DNA of 64,000 nt from Aureicoccus marinus (lineage in GTDB: Bacteria > Bacteroidota > Bacteroidia > Flavobacteriales > Flavobacteriaceae): NCBI RefSeq assembly GCF_002954325.1, contig NZ_MQVX01000001.1, positions 2,946,977 to 3,010,976 of the forward strand, in the 5' to 3' direction. The translations under genes and the position numbers were made by a program. Positions 34,538-42,637 of this stretch are shown here, one piece after another; the first letter of the stretch is position 1; every line of letters starts with the position of its first letter. The notes beneath the pieces were generated by a model. It saw nothing but the letters and a program-made list of their open reading frames with translations. It was not told the origin of the DNA and did no database searches.

Positions 34538-35608
34538 TTATTTATCTGTCAGTTGATGAATAAGAATGGATTTCTCATGAGTTTCTATAAACATATTTAA
34601 ATCAGGATAATACGTGCCAGGATTCCTTTTTTTATTTTGCAGCAAAAGTTCACCATTCAACGATAATAAGACGACACCTTCTTCTTCGGACAAGAGAACA
34701 ATTACATTGACATCTTTATTAAAGTAGATTTCTGAGTTAACCATATTTAGACCCTCTATTTGAACTTTTCTATCAAGTAGAGATTTGTTGCTTTCAACTT
34801 TATAGAATTGAATTTCCTCGTGAGAATTTTCAATATCATCCTCCATAGGGTTATAAGCAATGGCAACTGTGGTATTGTCTATCCAACAAGCAGCTCGATT
34901 GCAGTGTTCCCAGTTACCAATATGGATATCTCTTATTCTGTTATCCTTCATGAAATGTTCAACTTCATACATATTGTAGGCATCTCTTGAGCCCCATACC
35001 CATCCTGAACTCAAAAAGTAGTTGCTGTCAGGAGACATTTTTAATTGCCCATAGAAGTAGTCATAGGGTCCTGGCCAAGGGAGTTTATTGTCTTCTTGGT
35101 GTTTTTTGAAGAATTCCAAATGTCTTTCTTCTGCATTTTCTTCAATCAAAGACTTGGATGCTGTGAGCACTTGTCTTGAATCCAAGTTCATGATTTGAAG
35201 ATGGTTCCAATCTTCGCTATAGATCAAATGAGGAATACCTTGCTTGTCTTTATACAAGGCTATCGGGTATTTGGAAATGTTAGCGTGGTAATCCTTCCTC
35301 CATAAGTGCAGCTTGTTATATCGGTTAGGATAATGAATAAACCCATGTCTTTTGTAGTCATTCACAATGACCACGATGGAATCCAAAGTGTAGATTGTTG
35401 ATTTCGCACTAATATCAAAACCCCCATCTTCATAGGTAAAGCTGCTTTTGACTGAAAATAGATGTTCCTGTTTTTGGTCGTCAATGCTATAGCGAATCAC
35501 ATTACCCGAACTCATTAACATAACCAACTCATTGATTGAGGCAGGGGCTGCCGTTATTATACTGTCTTCAGTATTGAGTTGTATGTCATGAGTTTTTTTG
35601 ATTTTCAT
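34538..35608 (-). CDS. hypothetical protein with repeated beta-propeller-like strands
   Basis: A 356-residue protein without a clear signal peptide. Alternating hydrophobic strands with acidic turns (INELVMLMSSGNVIRYSIDD, YHANISKYPIALYKDK, HLIYSEDWNHLQIMNLDSRQ, CWIDNTTVAIAYNPMEDD, VNVIVLLSEEEGVVLLSLNG) give the pattern of a beta-propeller, such as seven-bladed WD-like domains. No family name is certain. It may be a sensory or binding protein in the cytoplasm. Confidence 0.5.
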   Translation of the reverse strand: MKIKKTHDIQLNTEDSIITAAPASINELVMLMSSGNVIRYSIDDQKQEHLFSVKSSFTYEDGGFDISAKSTIYTLDSIVVIVNDYKRHGFIHYPNRYNKLHLWRKDYHANISKYPIALYKDKQGIPHLIYSEDWNHLQIMNLDSRQVLTASKSLIEENAEERHLEFFKKHQEDNKLPWPGPYDYFYGQLKMSPDSNYFLSSGWVWGSRDAYNMYEVEHFMKDNRIRDIHIGNWEHCNRAACWIDNTTVAIAYNPMEDDIENSHEEIQFYKVESNKSLLDRKVQIEGLNMVNSEIYFNKDVNVIVLLSEEEGVVLLSLNGELLLQNKKRNPGTYYPDLNMFIETHEKSILIHQLTDK

Positions 35609-35732
35609 AGCTGTCTGATCACGGTTAAGGTTCGGATTCAGGGTGTATTTCTAGATTTTCGAGCGGGGAATTCACTCTTAATTGAAATTGTATTCGGATA
35701 GTAGGATTCGACATTCATCAGGTTATTCATTT

Positions 35733-36485
35733 CTAATCGCAGGGCAATCTTTTTCCACTGATCATAAACCCAGTATTTTGCTTTGGTCCATATTCAATTC
35801 GTACTATTTTACAACAGTTAACTTCAATGACATATTGAAAATCATCTAACTGGGCTCCTTGTCTTCCATAACATCCCTCAAACTCAAATTCTCCTGGAAG
35901 AGCATCTTGCAATGCGGATAGTTCGTCTCCAACCTTGAACTTTGGGATAGTCTGTTTATATATATCGTGTCTCACATGTTTAGGAACAATATTAAATGCG
36001 AAAGCTGGAAAGAATCTTGGAAGAGCATGTAAGTAAATAAACAGAAATAGAACCGGTAAAGTCATAATAGGAAGAAGGTGTATTTGCCTTAGTTCATTAC
36101 GCTTTTTATTCCAAAGAAGATGAAAGGTTAGACCGAAAATTAGTCCGCAAATAAACGCGTCTAAAAAAACCTCGAACCAAATCCATGACACTAAAAATAA
36201 CCAGCCAATCAAAATTGTAAATCCGATGACAGCATAAATGGCTGATAATAATGTGAAGCCCAGAATGCCGATGTTTTCGGAAAGCCCTGCAATCCTTTTA
36301 CTCGGGATTAGGATAAATAGACCATAGTAGATTAAAATAAAGAATGATGACCAATAAATAACCATTCCGGTTTCTCCTCCAGCAGCATTATTGGCTACCA
36401 AATTGGACAAAATTATATGGGTGATAATTTGTCCTATCCATCCTAAGACGAGTGCAAAAAATGATATTTTCTTAAAGTTTTTCAT
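35733..36485 (-). CDS. hypothetical membrane protein with soluble C-terminus
   Basis: A 250-residue protein with four or five hydrophobic segments in residues 8-165 (LVLGWIGQIITHIILS, FFILIYYGLFILI, LSAIYAVIGFTILIGWLFLV, LLPIMTLPVLFLFIYLHALP) and a soluble C-terminal domain with three cysteines (EGCYG, VNCCKI). No family is recognised. It is bounded on the right by an attC-like repeat. Confidence 0.5.
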   Translation of the reverse strand: MKNFKKISFFALVLGWIGQIITHIILSNLVANNAAGGETGMVIYWSSFFILIYYGLFILIPSKRIAGLSENIGILGFTLLSAIYAVIGFTILIGWLFLVSWIWFEVFLDAFICGLIFGLTFHLLWNKKRNELRQIHLLPIMTLPVLFLFIYLHALPRFFPAFAFNIVPKHVRHDIYKQTIPKFKVGDELSALQDALPGEFEFEGCYGRQGAQLDDFQYVIEVNCCKIVRIEYGPKQNTGFMISGKRLPCD

Positions 36486-36496
36486 TCACCTTGCGA

Positions 36497-36577
36497 CTAA
36501 CGGTCACGTAGTATACACTGCGGTTTTATGGTTTGAAAGGAAGTTAGTGAAAATGGTGGGGAGTGAAGTACGTTGAT
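36497..36577. repeat. attC-like imperfect inverted repeat 5
   Basis: Left arm CTAACGGTCACGTAGTATAC and right arm GTGAAGTACGTTGAT. ACGTA pairs with TACGT, AAC with GTT, and CAC with GTG; the unpaired GGT on the left is the kind of extra bases seen in other arms. The loop has GGTTTGAAAGGAAGTTAGTG and AAAATGGTGGGGAGTG. It is directly 5' of the 36485 start and 3' of the next gene. Confidence 0.45.
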
Positions 36578-36600
36578 TTTGAGCCCCGCTTGGTAGTTAT

Positions 36601-37065
36601 TTATTCTTCTCCAAAAGTTTTTAATCTAAATTTCTTTTCGGGTATCAACTCGTCGACATATTTGATCATACTATCAAGAACTGACAAATTCATGTTTTTA
36701 ATAATTACTTTACTCTTTTTCGTCTCAATTAATTTTCCAAAATATATTTCAGTGTTATGACCATCTAATACATGTTTATTAATGTATTCGTTATTCAAGG
36801 TGTCAGGTTTCAGTGATTCAATTTTTGAAATAAACTTCCCCGATTCTAATTCTGATAATTTCCTTTCATAAACATTTTTTTCACTACAATTTTCAAAATC
36901 ACAGTTGTATTTTACTGAAAGGGAGTTTTTATTAATTGTATAGATTAACTGAACTCCAATACCACCGAAGTAGTGCTTCATTTGAATAATGTCCGCTTTA
37001 TTGGAAGTGCAGCCATGTAAGACCAATAGTAGTAGATATAGTAGAATTGTTAGTTTCTTATTCAT
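36601..37065 (-). CDS. lipoprotein of unknown function
   Basis: A 154-residue protein with a lipoprotein signal (LLLVLHGCTSNK, Cys about 19). The start is placed at 37065 (MNKKLTILL); the longer frame adds 12 residues that look like leader. The mature part is charged with a cysteine pair (NCDFENCSEK). Family not recognised. The partial palindromic leader at 37110 lies just upstream. Confidence 0.55.
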   Translation of the reverse strand: MNKKLTILLYLLLLVLHGCTSNKADIIQMKHYFGGIGVQLIYTINKNSLSVKYNCDFENCSEKNVYERKLSELESGKFISKIESLKPDTLNNEYINKHVLDGHNTEIYFGKLIETKKSKVIIKNMNLSVLDSMIKYVDELIPEKKFRLKTFGEE

Positions 37066-37109
37066 AGTTGCCGCCCTCTTTTTTATTTCGATTTGAAGCA
37101 CAATGATGT

Positions 37110-37200
37110 TCTTCTAAACTAGGAATATAACCGGTAGAATGGATTGCTTTTTCGCAGCGTTCCAGTACGTTTTTTGATTCTACAGGAAGTTAATGAATAT
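37110..37200. repeat. partial P-R composite repeat and loop-motif variant
   Basis: Contains CTTCTAAACTAGGAATATAA (tail of the P repeat), then GGATTGCTTTTTCGCAGCGT (start of the R repeat found at 40595, 42126 and 42245), then a loop-motif variant AGGAAGTTAATGAATATGG. It shows that P and R belong to one composite element that has decayed here. Confidence 0.4.
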
Positions 37201-37247
37201 GGAAGAGCGAGAGTTATAAGTCAAAGGTCTTATTGTAGTGTCGCTAT

Positions 37248-37690
37248 TTATTTTGGATTGTATTCGGTATATTCTAGTTGCATTTTATTGGCAATTCTTT
37301 TTGCCTCAGAAGTTGCACTTTCAAAAAGTTTGAAATCCATTATTCTCAGTCTTTTTCGATGAGATTCGTTCATGAAATAGATACGATACACCTTTCTTCT
37401 TTCGGTAAATTCTAATCCGGTCGCGCTGAATCCAGTGCTTTTGAGGTTCTCAACTAGGACTGAAACATATGGATATTCATTTAGATTATTCCATTTGCCC
37501 AATTTGATAAAGAAGAGGCCAATGTATTCTTTGATTTTCTTGTTTTCAAAATCTAGAATAACACCTCTTCTCAAAAAGACCAAGCTAAACCAATGAGTAT
37601 CAAAGTAACTCCGCCGATAAGCAGAAATGGAGGAGAGACAAGTAATACCACACCTGAAAGAGTGAGAGTCATTCCGATAATACGAAACAT
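37248..37690 (-). pseudogene. membrane-anchored protein split by a probable frameshift
   Basis: From 37690 the frame starts with MFRIIGMTLTLSGVVLLV, then two membrane helices (SPPFLLIGGVTLILIGLAW). It runs into a stop in the T run at 37573-37577, where the other frame continues as LRRGVILDFENKKIKEYIGLF down to 37248. Restoring one base joins them to one protein of about 147 residues: short membrane part, then a cytoplasmic domain ending in helices. Family unknown. Confidence 0.5.
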
Positions 37691-37751
37691 TAAAGGAATA
37701 AGATATTCTAGCTTGTAATCAGATTTCAAATTGGATGGATGATATTGATGC

Positions 37752-39005
37752 CTAGTTAAATTCAGCTTTTAGGGCTTTATTCTTCTGATTCAAAATGACA
37801 ATTTCAAAGTCGGATTCATCCAAAACTAGGGTAACCTTCTTATCATCCGTTTCTTGTACGTCATAAGGAACGGCTTTGCCGACTTTCTCCCCTTTTTTGT
37901 AGGCAAGTACCAAACAGGGGCATTGGATATTTTCTTCAACAAATGATAGTTCCACTTCTTTACGATCACCATACACCATCCATTGCGGACGATCGTACTT
38001 TTTACTTCTTGGATGGAAGACGGCTATGTCATACCTGAATGTGCCCATAGGAGGTAAATCACGAGAGGATTTCTTACGTTGCTGACCAAATAGCTCGCCA
38101 GATTGATTGGCAAAAACACTAGGTATCTCTACATCTGTAATCTGATAATACGAGTTTTCGTGATCCCTGTCACCCTTTTCGGAATAAATAGTCTGACTTA
38201 TGGTTAATGGGTCAATTCCTGTAAATTCCGTCAATCTCCCAGCCATCGCCTTTCCCCAACCCATGGAATCGTTTGGCATAGCTCCTTCGTACACATGATC
38301 AAAACCACAATGGATTAGTATCTTTTCGTTGGGGTATCGCTTGAGATAGGATTCAATATTGCGGGCTTGATTAATTTCTCTTTCCTTCCCATTAGCATGT
38401 CCACTGCTTTCGTACCCGAATATATTGAACCCCATATCATAGGCAGTTCTTATTAAATTCCCAAATTGAGGTTCTTGCGTGAAATACCCAGAATCAAGAA
38501 TAGGATAACCGTTGGCTTGCATAATAGAATCTGCTTGAGGCGTATTGTAATATCCTTCCATTCCTAAGTGCTTAAAGCCTCTTCTTTTGAGTCCTTCGAG
38601 TAGTCGAGTGGTAAAAATTCGGTGTTGGGGCATTTGATGAGCTTCATTGATGATGACTATTTGATGCTCTTCAGCTTCATTCAAAATGTAATCGATTGCA
38701 TCCATGGCCTTGTAGAGGTCAAAACTCTCTCGTTGCTCCTGCGTAAGTTCAATTTCAATTGATTCTTTGGTATCCCAAACCTCATGCATCCTTTCTATGT
38801 TTCCGATTTTGGCAAACTCCCAGGCTCTCCTATCGACGGTTGTAGAAATGGTGTCCAAGTGTGAAGAAAAATTGTATGGCATCTCATTTGATCCTGTTTC
38901 AAAATGAAAGTCATATTCCACAAAATCTAACTTTTTCTGGTCATCATTTTTGGTGTTACAGGCAATAACTAAGAAGGAGATAGCAATAATATAGAAGCGC
39001 TTCAT
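37752..39005 (-). CDS. EreA/ChaN-like lipoprotein
   Basis: A 417-residue protein with a lipoprotein signal (SFLVIACNTK, Cys 16). The domain around residues 115-245 begins QIVIINEAHQMPQHRIFT, continues LKRRGFKHLGMEGYYNT, and later has GYESSGHA and ILIHCGFDHV. The NE.H and MEG pattern resembles the erythromycin-esterase/ChaN (haem-binding) superfamily. Its Glu and His could form the active site. The C-terminal part is beta-rich. It is one of the longer genes in the array. Confidence 0.6.
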   Translation of the reverse strand: MKRFYIIAISFLVIACNTKNDDQKKLDFVEYDFHFETGSNEMPYNFSSHLDTISTTVDRRAWEFAKIGNIERMHEVWDTKESIEIELTQEQRESFDLYKAMDAIDYILNEAEEHQIVIINEAHQMPQHRIFTTRLLEGLKRRGFKHLGMEGYYNTPQADSIMQANGYPILDSGYFTQEPQFGNLIRTAYDMGFNIFGYESSGHANGKEREINQARNIESYLKRYPNEKILIHCGFDHVYEGAMPNDSMGWGKAMAGRLTEFTGIDPLTISQTIYSEKGDRDHENSYYQITDVEIPSVFANQSGELFGQQRKKSSRDLPPMGTFRYDIAVFHPRSKKYDRPQWMVYGDRKEVELSFVEENIQCPCLVLAYKKGEKVGKAVPYDVQETDDKKVTLVLDESDFEIVILNQKNKALKAEFN

Positions 39006-39112
39006 TAAGTAGTCTTTTATGACCGAAATTCTATCGAGGTCAGTTGTCTATACAATGGAAATGGGGGGAGAGAATAGAGTTAGAACTCGTCTTAGCAGTA
39101 AATTTTAGAAAC

Positions 39113-39733
39113 TCATGATGTAGAATTTCTGAACCCTCCAAAACGCCAAATATAACCCCAGCCTGGTTCACTGTGGCCAACCGCAAAAAATTCAAATTTA
39201 TCCCTGACTAAACCTTTATTTATTCTTGTAATATCAATTTCATAAGCTAATTATGAGGGTTTGCCTCCTTCTTCCTCATACCAAAAAATATCTGGTGCAT
39301 TTAGTTCCTGTCCCCAAACTATACCATCTTTAGTCTTATACACCAATACAGAGGGTTTTTTAATATCCTTATTCTCGTGGGTTACTAAATACCCAGCTTT
39401 GTAAGCTATGCTATCTTTCGGAGTAAGGGTTATATAATTTTCATTAAAATCCTGAGGATAGAATGGTCCCATTGCAAAAAAATTTGCGTCGTAAAAGAAC
39501 CAAGCAATGCTGCAAGCAATTGCAGTAATAAGAAAAATTCCAGTTGCTTTTCTTTTAGAATACGCTTGTTTGTTGGTCAAGTTTCTATTCTTAAATAGCA
39601 TGTGCTGGCCTCCCCAAAATAAGAACAATACCAGTAATGGTAGAAAAGAGTGGATTGCAGTTAAAATTAAAAATACGGGTACGATTAGGAGTATCGAAAT
39701 AACAAAGTACCAGGCTGTTTTTTTAACGCTCAT
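39113..39733 (-). pseudogene. membrane protein with an in-frame stop codon
   Basis: From 39733 the protein has two or three hydrophobic segments (AWYFVISILLIVPVFLILT, FLITAIACSIAWFF) and a periplasmic part ending EEEGGKPS at a TAA (39251-39253). The same frame then continues without interruption through LAYEIDITRINKGLV and FAVGHSEPGWGYIWRFGGF to a TGA at 39113. The downstream part looks fully protein-like and has no start codon of its own, so a nonsense mutation (or base error) splits one gene of about 205 residues. Confidence 0.5.
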
Positions 39734-39744
39734 TTTTAATTATT

Positions 39745-39873
39745 GATAACGGTCTCGGCTATGAGTAGTTGCGTGGGTTAGTACTTAACTTTGCAAGTAC
39801 ACACCAAACTGAAAATCCGCGAGGATTTTCAGAAGTAGGCGAGAACAAGCAATTACTTATAGCCATTGTTAGC
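39745..39873. repeat. attC-like inverted repeat 6 (best-formed)
   Basis: Left arm TAACGGTCTCGGCTATGAGT then AGTTGC (from 39747); right arm GCAATTACTTATAGCCATTG then TTAGC (39849-39873). GGCTAT pairs with ATAGCC, TTGC with GCAA, and TAAC with GTTA, with three extra bases on the left. A separate perfect hairpin GAAAATCC-GCGA-GGATTTTC lies inside (39811-39830), along with GTACTT..AAGTAC. It sits exactly between two minus-strand genes and reaches into the stop codon of the right one. Confidence 0.6.
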
Positions 39874-40490
39874 TACTGTGCTTTTTTTCTTTTTGATTCA
39901 ATAAATATTCGTCCGTTTAGCGGTGTCCAAATTCCAATCGCAAAATCATCTTCCGTTCGGATTCTTTGTAATTCAAACACTTTGTCACTTGTCAGGTCTC
40001 CCCAATATTTTAGAGGGATTTCCTTAATTATTCCAAATAGTAATTTATCTCCACCTTCGCAAGTTGTATCAATGTGTAATTCGATTGGTTCAAAAGTCAG
40101 TTCGTATTTCAGTTTTCCATTATCATCATAGATTTTCCAGAGTCCAGTCCGATAATAATGGAATTGTCGACAGGCTCCACCAGTACAACAACTAATGTAA
40201 GAACCTAACTTATAATTCCCTTCCATTTTAAGAGTTCCGTTTTCAGAGTATTCTTTCCAATACCCAACTTTTAAGTCGCTTACTCCATATTTGCTAACCG
40301 CAAGTGCTCCTTTTCCCGAAACAATTCCGTCTTTTTTCAATTCAACGATTGTGTCATTTTTGGGAAGTCCATCTTTTAATTCTCCATAAAGTTTATTGTC
40401 CGAAATATAGATAGCGTCCTCTTGCCCAATTGCTAATTGACATTGGAAAATTAATAGTGCTATGATAATTGCGATTCTCATTTTCGGCAT
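39873..40490 (-). CDS. secreted MORN-like repeat protein (YwqK-type)
   Basis: A 205-residue protein with a signal peptide ending near LAIGQE. Repeated units with a G.W..Y...G.L...G.Y pattern (GYWKEYSENGTLKMEGNY, GLWKIYDDNGKLKYEL) match the MORN-variant repeats of YwqK-like antitoxin-family proteins in Bacteroidota. A double cysteine (CCTGGAC) lies between repeats. It is likely a beta-meander in the periplasm. The role of these proteins is unknown. Confidence 0.65.
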   Translation of the reverse strand: MPKMRIAIIIALLIFQCQLAIGQEDAIYISDNKLYGELKDGLPKNDTIVELKKDGIVSGKGALAVSKYGVSDLKVGYWKEYSENGTLKMEGNYKLGSYISCCTGGACRQFHYYRTGLWKIYDDNGKLKYELTFEPIELHIDTTCEGGDKLLFGIIKEIPLKYWGDLTSDKVFELQRIRTEDDFAIGIWTPLNGRIFIESKRKKAQ

Positions 40491-40495
40491 TGTAG

Positions 40496-40552
40496 CTAAC
40501 TTGTTTATATAGATGTAATATACATCGATATACCTCCAAATAGGAATATAAC
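40496..40552. repeat. palindromic leader repeat P2
   Basis: GATGTAATATACATC within ACTTGTTTATATA...ATATACCTCCAAATAGGAA. Six to ten bases upstream of the 40490 start on the minus strand. Same family as P1 (24651) and P3 (42058). Confidence 0.55.
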
Positions 40553-40594
40553 CGCTGGAAAGAGCTGTTGTTTATACTTCTCAATAAACTTTAA

Positions 40595-40675
40595 CTGGAT
40601 TGTTTTTTCGCTGCGTTCGAAAATGGCTGTAGGGGGAAGCTTTACAAGCAAGCCATCACCTTGCTAGCGCAAGGC
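40595..40675. repeat. R repeat, copy 1
   Basis: About 80 bases starting CTGGATTGTTTTTTCGCTGC and ending AGCCATCACCTTGCTAGCGC-AAGG. Two closely similar copies flank the tRNA side of the array (42126 and 42245). The central TTTACAAGCAAGCCATCACC is the most conserved part. Confidence 0.6.
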
Positions 40676-40676
40676 G

Positions 40677-41117
40677 TTAATCAATTTCTTTGGCGTAAAA
40701 CTTGTAAGTCAAATCAATAGGAATCCCAAATCGCGTTTTTGCTTCATTGAAGTCATTTTCATTTTCATAACGATGCACAATGTAACTGTCGTTTCTTGTA
40801 TCTATGATTATATAAATAGTAATGTCTTTGTCAGGCTTTAAATCGTCAAAGTGGGTGGTGTGAGGTTTTTTGTTTCTACAAGGATGCTGTTTTGCGATAA
40901 TAAAGTCATCATAGTCCCCAATTGCAAAGACTTGATGATGAACTATGATGTTTTCCGGATCCCAAATACCCTCGCCACTTTTGCTGTAAGAAATCCAGGA
41001 TTCATTATCCCATCTAGCGCTGTAAACATTGTTTACTATTTCTCCTCCTGATTCATTAGCGCCAAAGTAACAGCTTGTTAAAAAGAAACATGAGAGTAGG
41101 GCAATAAGTACTTTCAT
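40677..41117 (-). CDS. lipoprotein of unknown function
   Basis: A 146-residue protein with a lipoprotein signal (FFLTSCYFG, Cys 16). The mature part starts acidic and has YSARWDNESWISYSKSG, then IIIDTRNDSYIVHRYEN. It resembles small lipoproteins of the DUF3997-like type, but this is not certain. The attC-like repeat at 41153 lies upstream and the R repeat just downstream. Confidence 0.5.
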   Translation of the reverse strand: MKVLIALLSCFFLTSCYFGANESGGEIVNNVYSARWDNESWISYSKSGEGIWDPENIIVHHQVFAIGDYDDFIIAKQHPCRNKKPHTTHFDDLKPDKDITIYIIIDTRNDSYIVHRYENENDFNEAKTRFGIPIDLTYKFYAKEID

Positions 41118-41152
41118 AAAAACATTTCTAATCAGAGTTTGTGTGCTTGCAG

Positions 41153-41281
41153 GTAACGGTTTTGTGTATGAGTAGTAGCAGAAATCTATTCACAAACCTT
41201 TCGGTTTTACACTGACCTCTCTTTTATGTTTATGCTTTCGTTTTATCACCTAAACCGCTATTACTTATACACCGTGTTAGC
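41153..41281. repeat. attC-like inverted repeat 7
   Basis: Left arm GTAACGGTTTTGTGTATGAG then TAGTAGC; right arm GCTATTACTTATACACCGTG then TTAGC. Compared with repeat 6, GGCTAT/ATAGCC has become GTGTAT/ATACAC and TTGC/GCAA has become TAGC/GCTA. Both sides changed together and pairing is kept. It is exactly between two minus-strand genes. Confidence 0.6.
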
Positions 41282-41291
41282 AATAGTACAT

Positions 41292-42047
41292 TTATATTTT
41301 CTCAAAGCATTGAGGTCCGACAGCTCCTCCACCATATTCTAAAACAATATTATCCTTGTAAAAAATATATTCACAGCCATTGTTATACGTCTCAATTTTG
41401 TCTGAATTTAGATTTTCATCAAATATTTTATATGAATATTTTCCCATTCCACTTCTTGCAAAACCTATCGTAGTTATATTTCCATTCTTTATTGAAATAC
41501 AGTTAGCTTTTGTCAATAAGTTTTTTACTTCTTTTAGAGTTTCGTCAGTCCAATTAATTGATTCAATTACTTTTTTCAATTCGTCAGAGTTAGGTTTTAA
41601 GTTCCAATTTTGAGAAACTACTTCTACTGATTTTTCTTTAGTTTCATTGTTTATCGAAGTCTTATAGATTTTGATTTTTATTTGTTCGGGAACATTGAGA
41701 ATTTTACTCTCTGGTTTAAACTCAATATCTATTATGTGATTTTCAGGAACATATTTTAGATATTCAATTTTTAAATTTGAGATTTCTGCCTGTTTGTCTT
41801 CATAGTTTTTAATCAACTCTTCTTTACTACTTCGTGGCATTGATATCATAAAAAGTATAAATTCCCTTTCTTGATCATTACCATCTTTATACATTTTCCT
41901 AAACTCTTTTTGTTTTTGTTCAGGAATGAATTTTATGGAAGCATGAAATAATGAATCTTTGTCAATATTTTTTCTGAAAGTATAGTCCTGTGCCTTTATT
42001 TTGGCTGTAGTCAGAATTAAACAAATTATTATTGCGATATGTTTCAT
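41292..42047 (-). CDS. secreted hypothetical protein
   Basis: A 251-residue protein with a signal peptide (MKHIAIIICLILTTAKIKAQ). The start is placed at the ATG at 42047 because the upstream part of the open frame lies in the palindromic leader P3. Mature residues are mostly helical and lysine-rich, followed by a beta-rich C-terminal domain (IKNGNITTIGFARSGMGKYSYKIFDE). No family is recognised. Last gene of the array before the tRNA. Confidence 0.6.
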   Translation of the reverse strand: MKHIAIIICLILTTAKIKAQDYTFRKNIDKDSLFHASIKFIPEQKQKEFRKMYKDGNDQEREFILFMISMPRSSKEELIKNYEDKQAEISNLKIEYLKYVPENHIIDIEFKPESKILNVPEQIKIKIYKTSINNETKEKSVEVVSQNWNLKPNSDELKKVIESINWTDETLKEVKNLLTKANCISIKNGNITTIGFARSGMGKYSYKIFDENLNSDKIETYNNGCEYIFYKDNIVLEYGGGAVGPQCFEKI

Positions 42048-42057
42048 AGTATTATTG

Positions 42058-42115
42058 CCAACTTGTTTATATGGATGTAAAATACATCTATACACTTCTA
42101 AAATAGGCATATAAG
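42058..42115. repeat. palindromic leader repeat P3
   Basis: GATGTAAAATACATC within ACTTGTTTATATG and ATACACTTCTAAAATAGGCA. About 10 bases upstream of the ATG at 42047 on the minus strand. Same family as P1 and P2, and followed by R repeats as P2 is. Confidence 0.55.
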
Positions 42116-42125
42116 TGATGTTGGA

Positions 42126-42213
42126 CTGGATTGTTTTCTCACTTCGTTCAAAAAACGCCCTTAGGGGGTAGCTTTACAAGCAAGCCATCACCTTCCTGGC
42201 GCAAGGCGCTGTC
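42126..42213. repeat. R repeat, copy 2
   Basis: Starts CTGGATTGTTTTCTCACTTC, has TTAGGGGGTAGCTTTACAAG and AGCCATCACC, and ends with CTGGCGCAAGG and a T run. Direct repeat of copy 3, which begins 119 bases later. Confidence 0.6.
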
Positions 42214-42244
42214 TTTTTTCATTTCCTCCCGCCTTAATTTAAGA

Positions 42245-42337
42245 CTGGATTGCTTTTTCGCTTTGCTCAAAAGCGGCCTTTGGGGGAAGCTTTACAAGCA
42301 AGCCACCACCTTGCTGGCGCAAGGAGCTGTCTTTTTT
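42245..42337. repeat. R repeat, copy 3
   Basis: Starts CTGGATTGCTTTTTCGCTTT, has TGGGGGAAGCTTTACAAGCA and AGCCACCACC, and ends with CCTTGCTGGCGCAAGG, a small hairpin followed by AGCTGTCTTTTTT. On the plus strand the hairpin and T run resemble a terminator. Confidence 0.6.
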
Positions 42338-42379
42338 ATTCCCAAAAGCCAAAGCGAGCTTCGCTTTTGGGAATAAAAA

Positions 42380-42403
42380 AGCCACCAACTTTCGTTGATG
42401 GCT
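42380..42403 (-). terminator. terminator of the initiator tRNA gene
   Basis: On the minus strand AGCCATCAAC-GAAA-GTTGGTGGCT forms a ten-pair stem with a GAAA loop (one G-T pair), followed by TTTTTTATTCC. It starts seven bases after the tRNA 3' end. Confidence 0.85.
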
Positions 42404-42409
42404 TGCTAG

Positions 42410-42482
<73 letters not shown>

Positions 42483-42637
42483 ATATATTTTGATGCTTAA
42501 AAAAGCGTAGAGTCAAAAGATGTGAGAAGATTTCTTCTCTCGCGTCACTTTTTTCGACAGTTTCCTGTTTCAAAAGGGAAGGCAAATATACGACGGTTTT
42601 TGATTATTCCAAATCAAAATTCCTAACTTCACCCGCT

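Noticed and set aside
20088..42409. CRISPR array as an explanation of the repeated intergenic motif
   Set aside because: Spacing is about 0.5-4 kb with genes between, copies are imperfect, and no cas genes are present.
20088..42409. Prophage
   Set aside because: No capsid, terminase, portal, tail or lysis genes are recognisable; the genes are mostly single lipoproteins and membrane proteins.
42120..42409. R repeats as att sites of a tRNA-integrating element
   Set aside because: The shared GCAAGCCATCA is in the tRNA terminator and not in the tRNA body, is inverted, and is too short to argue for attL/attR.
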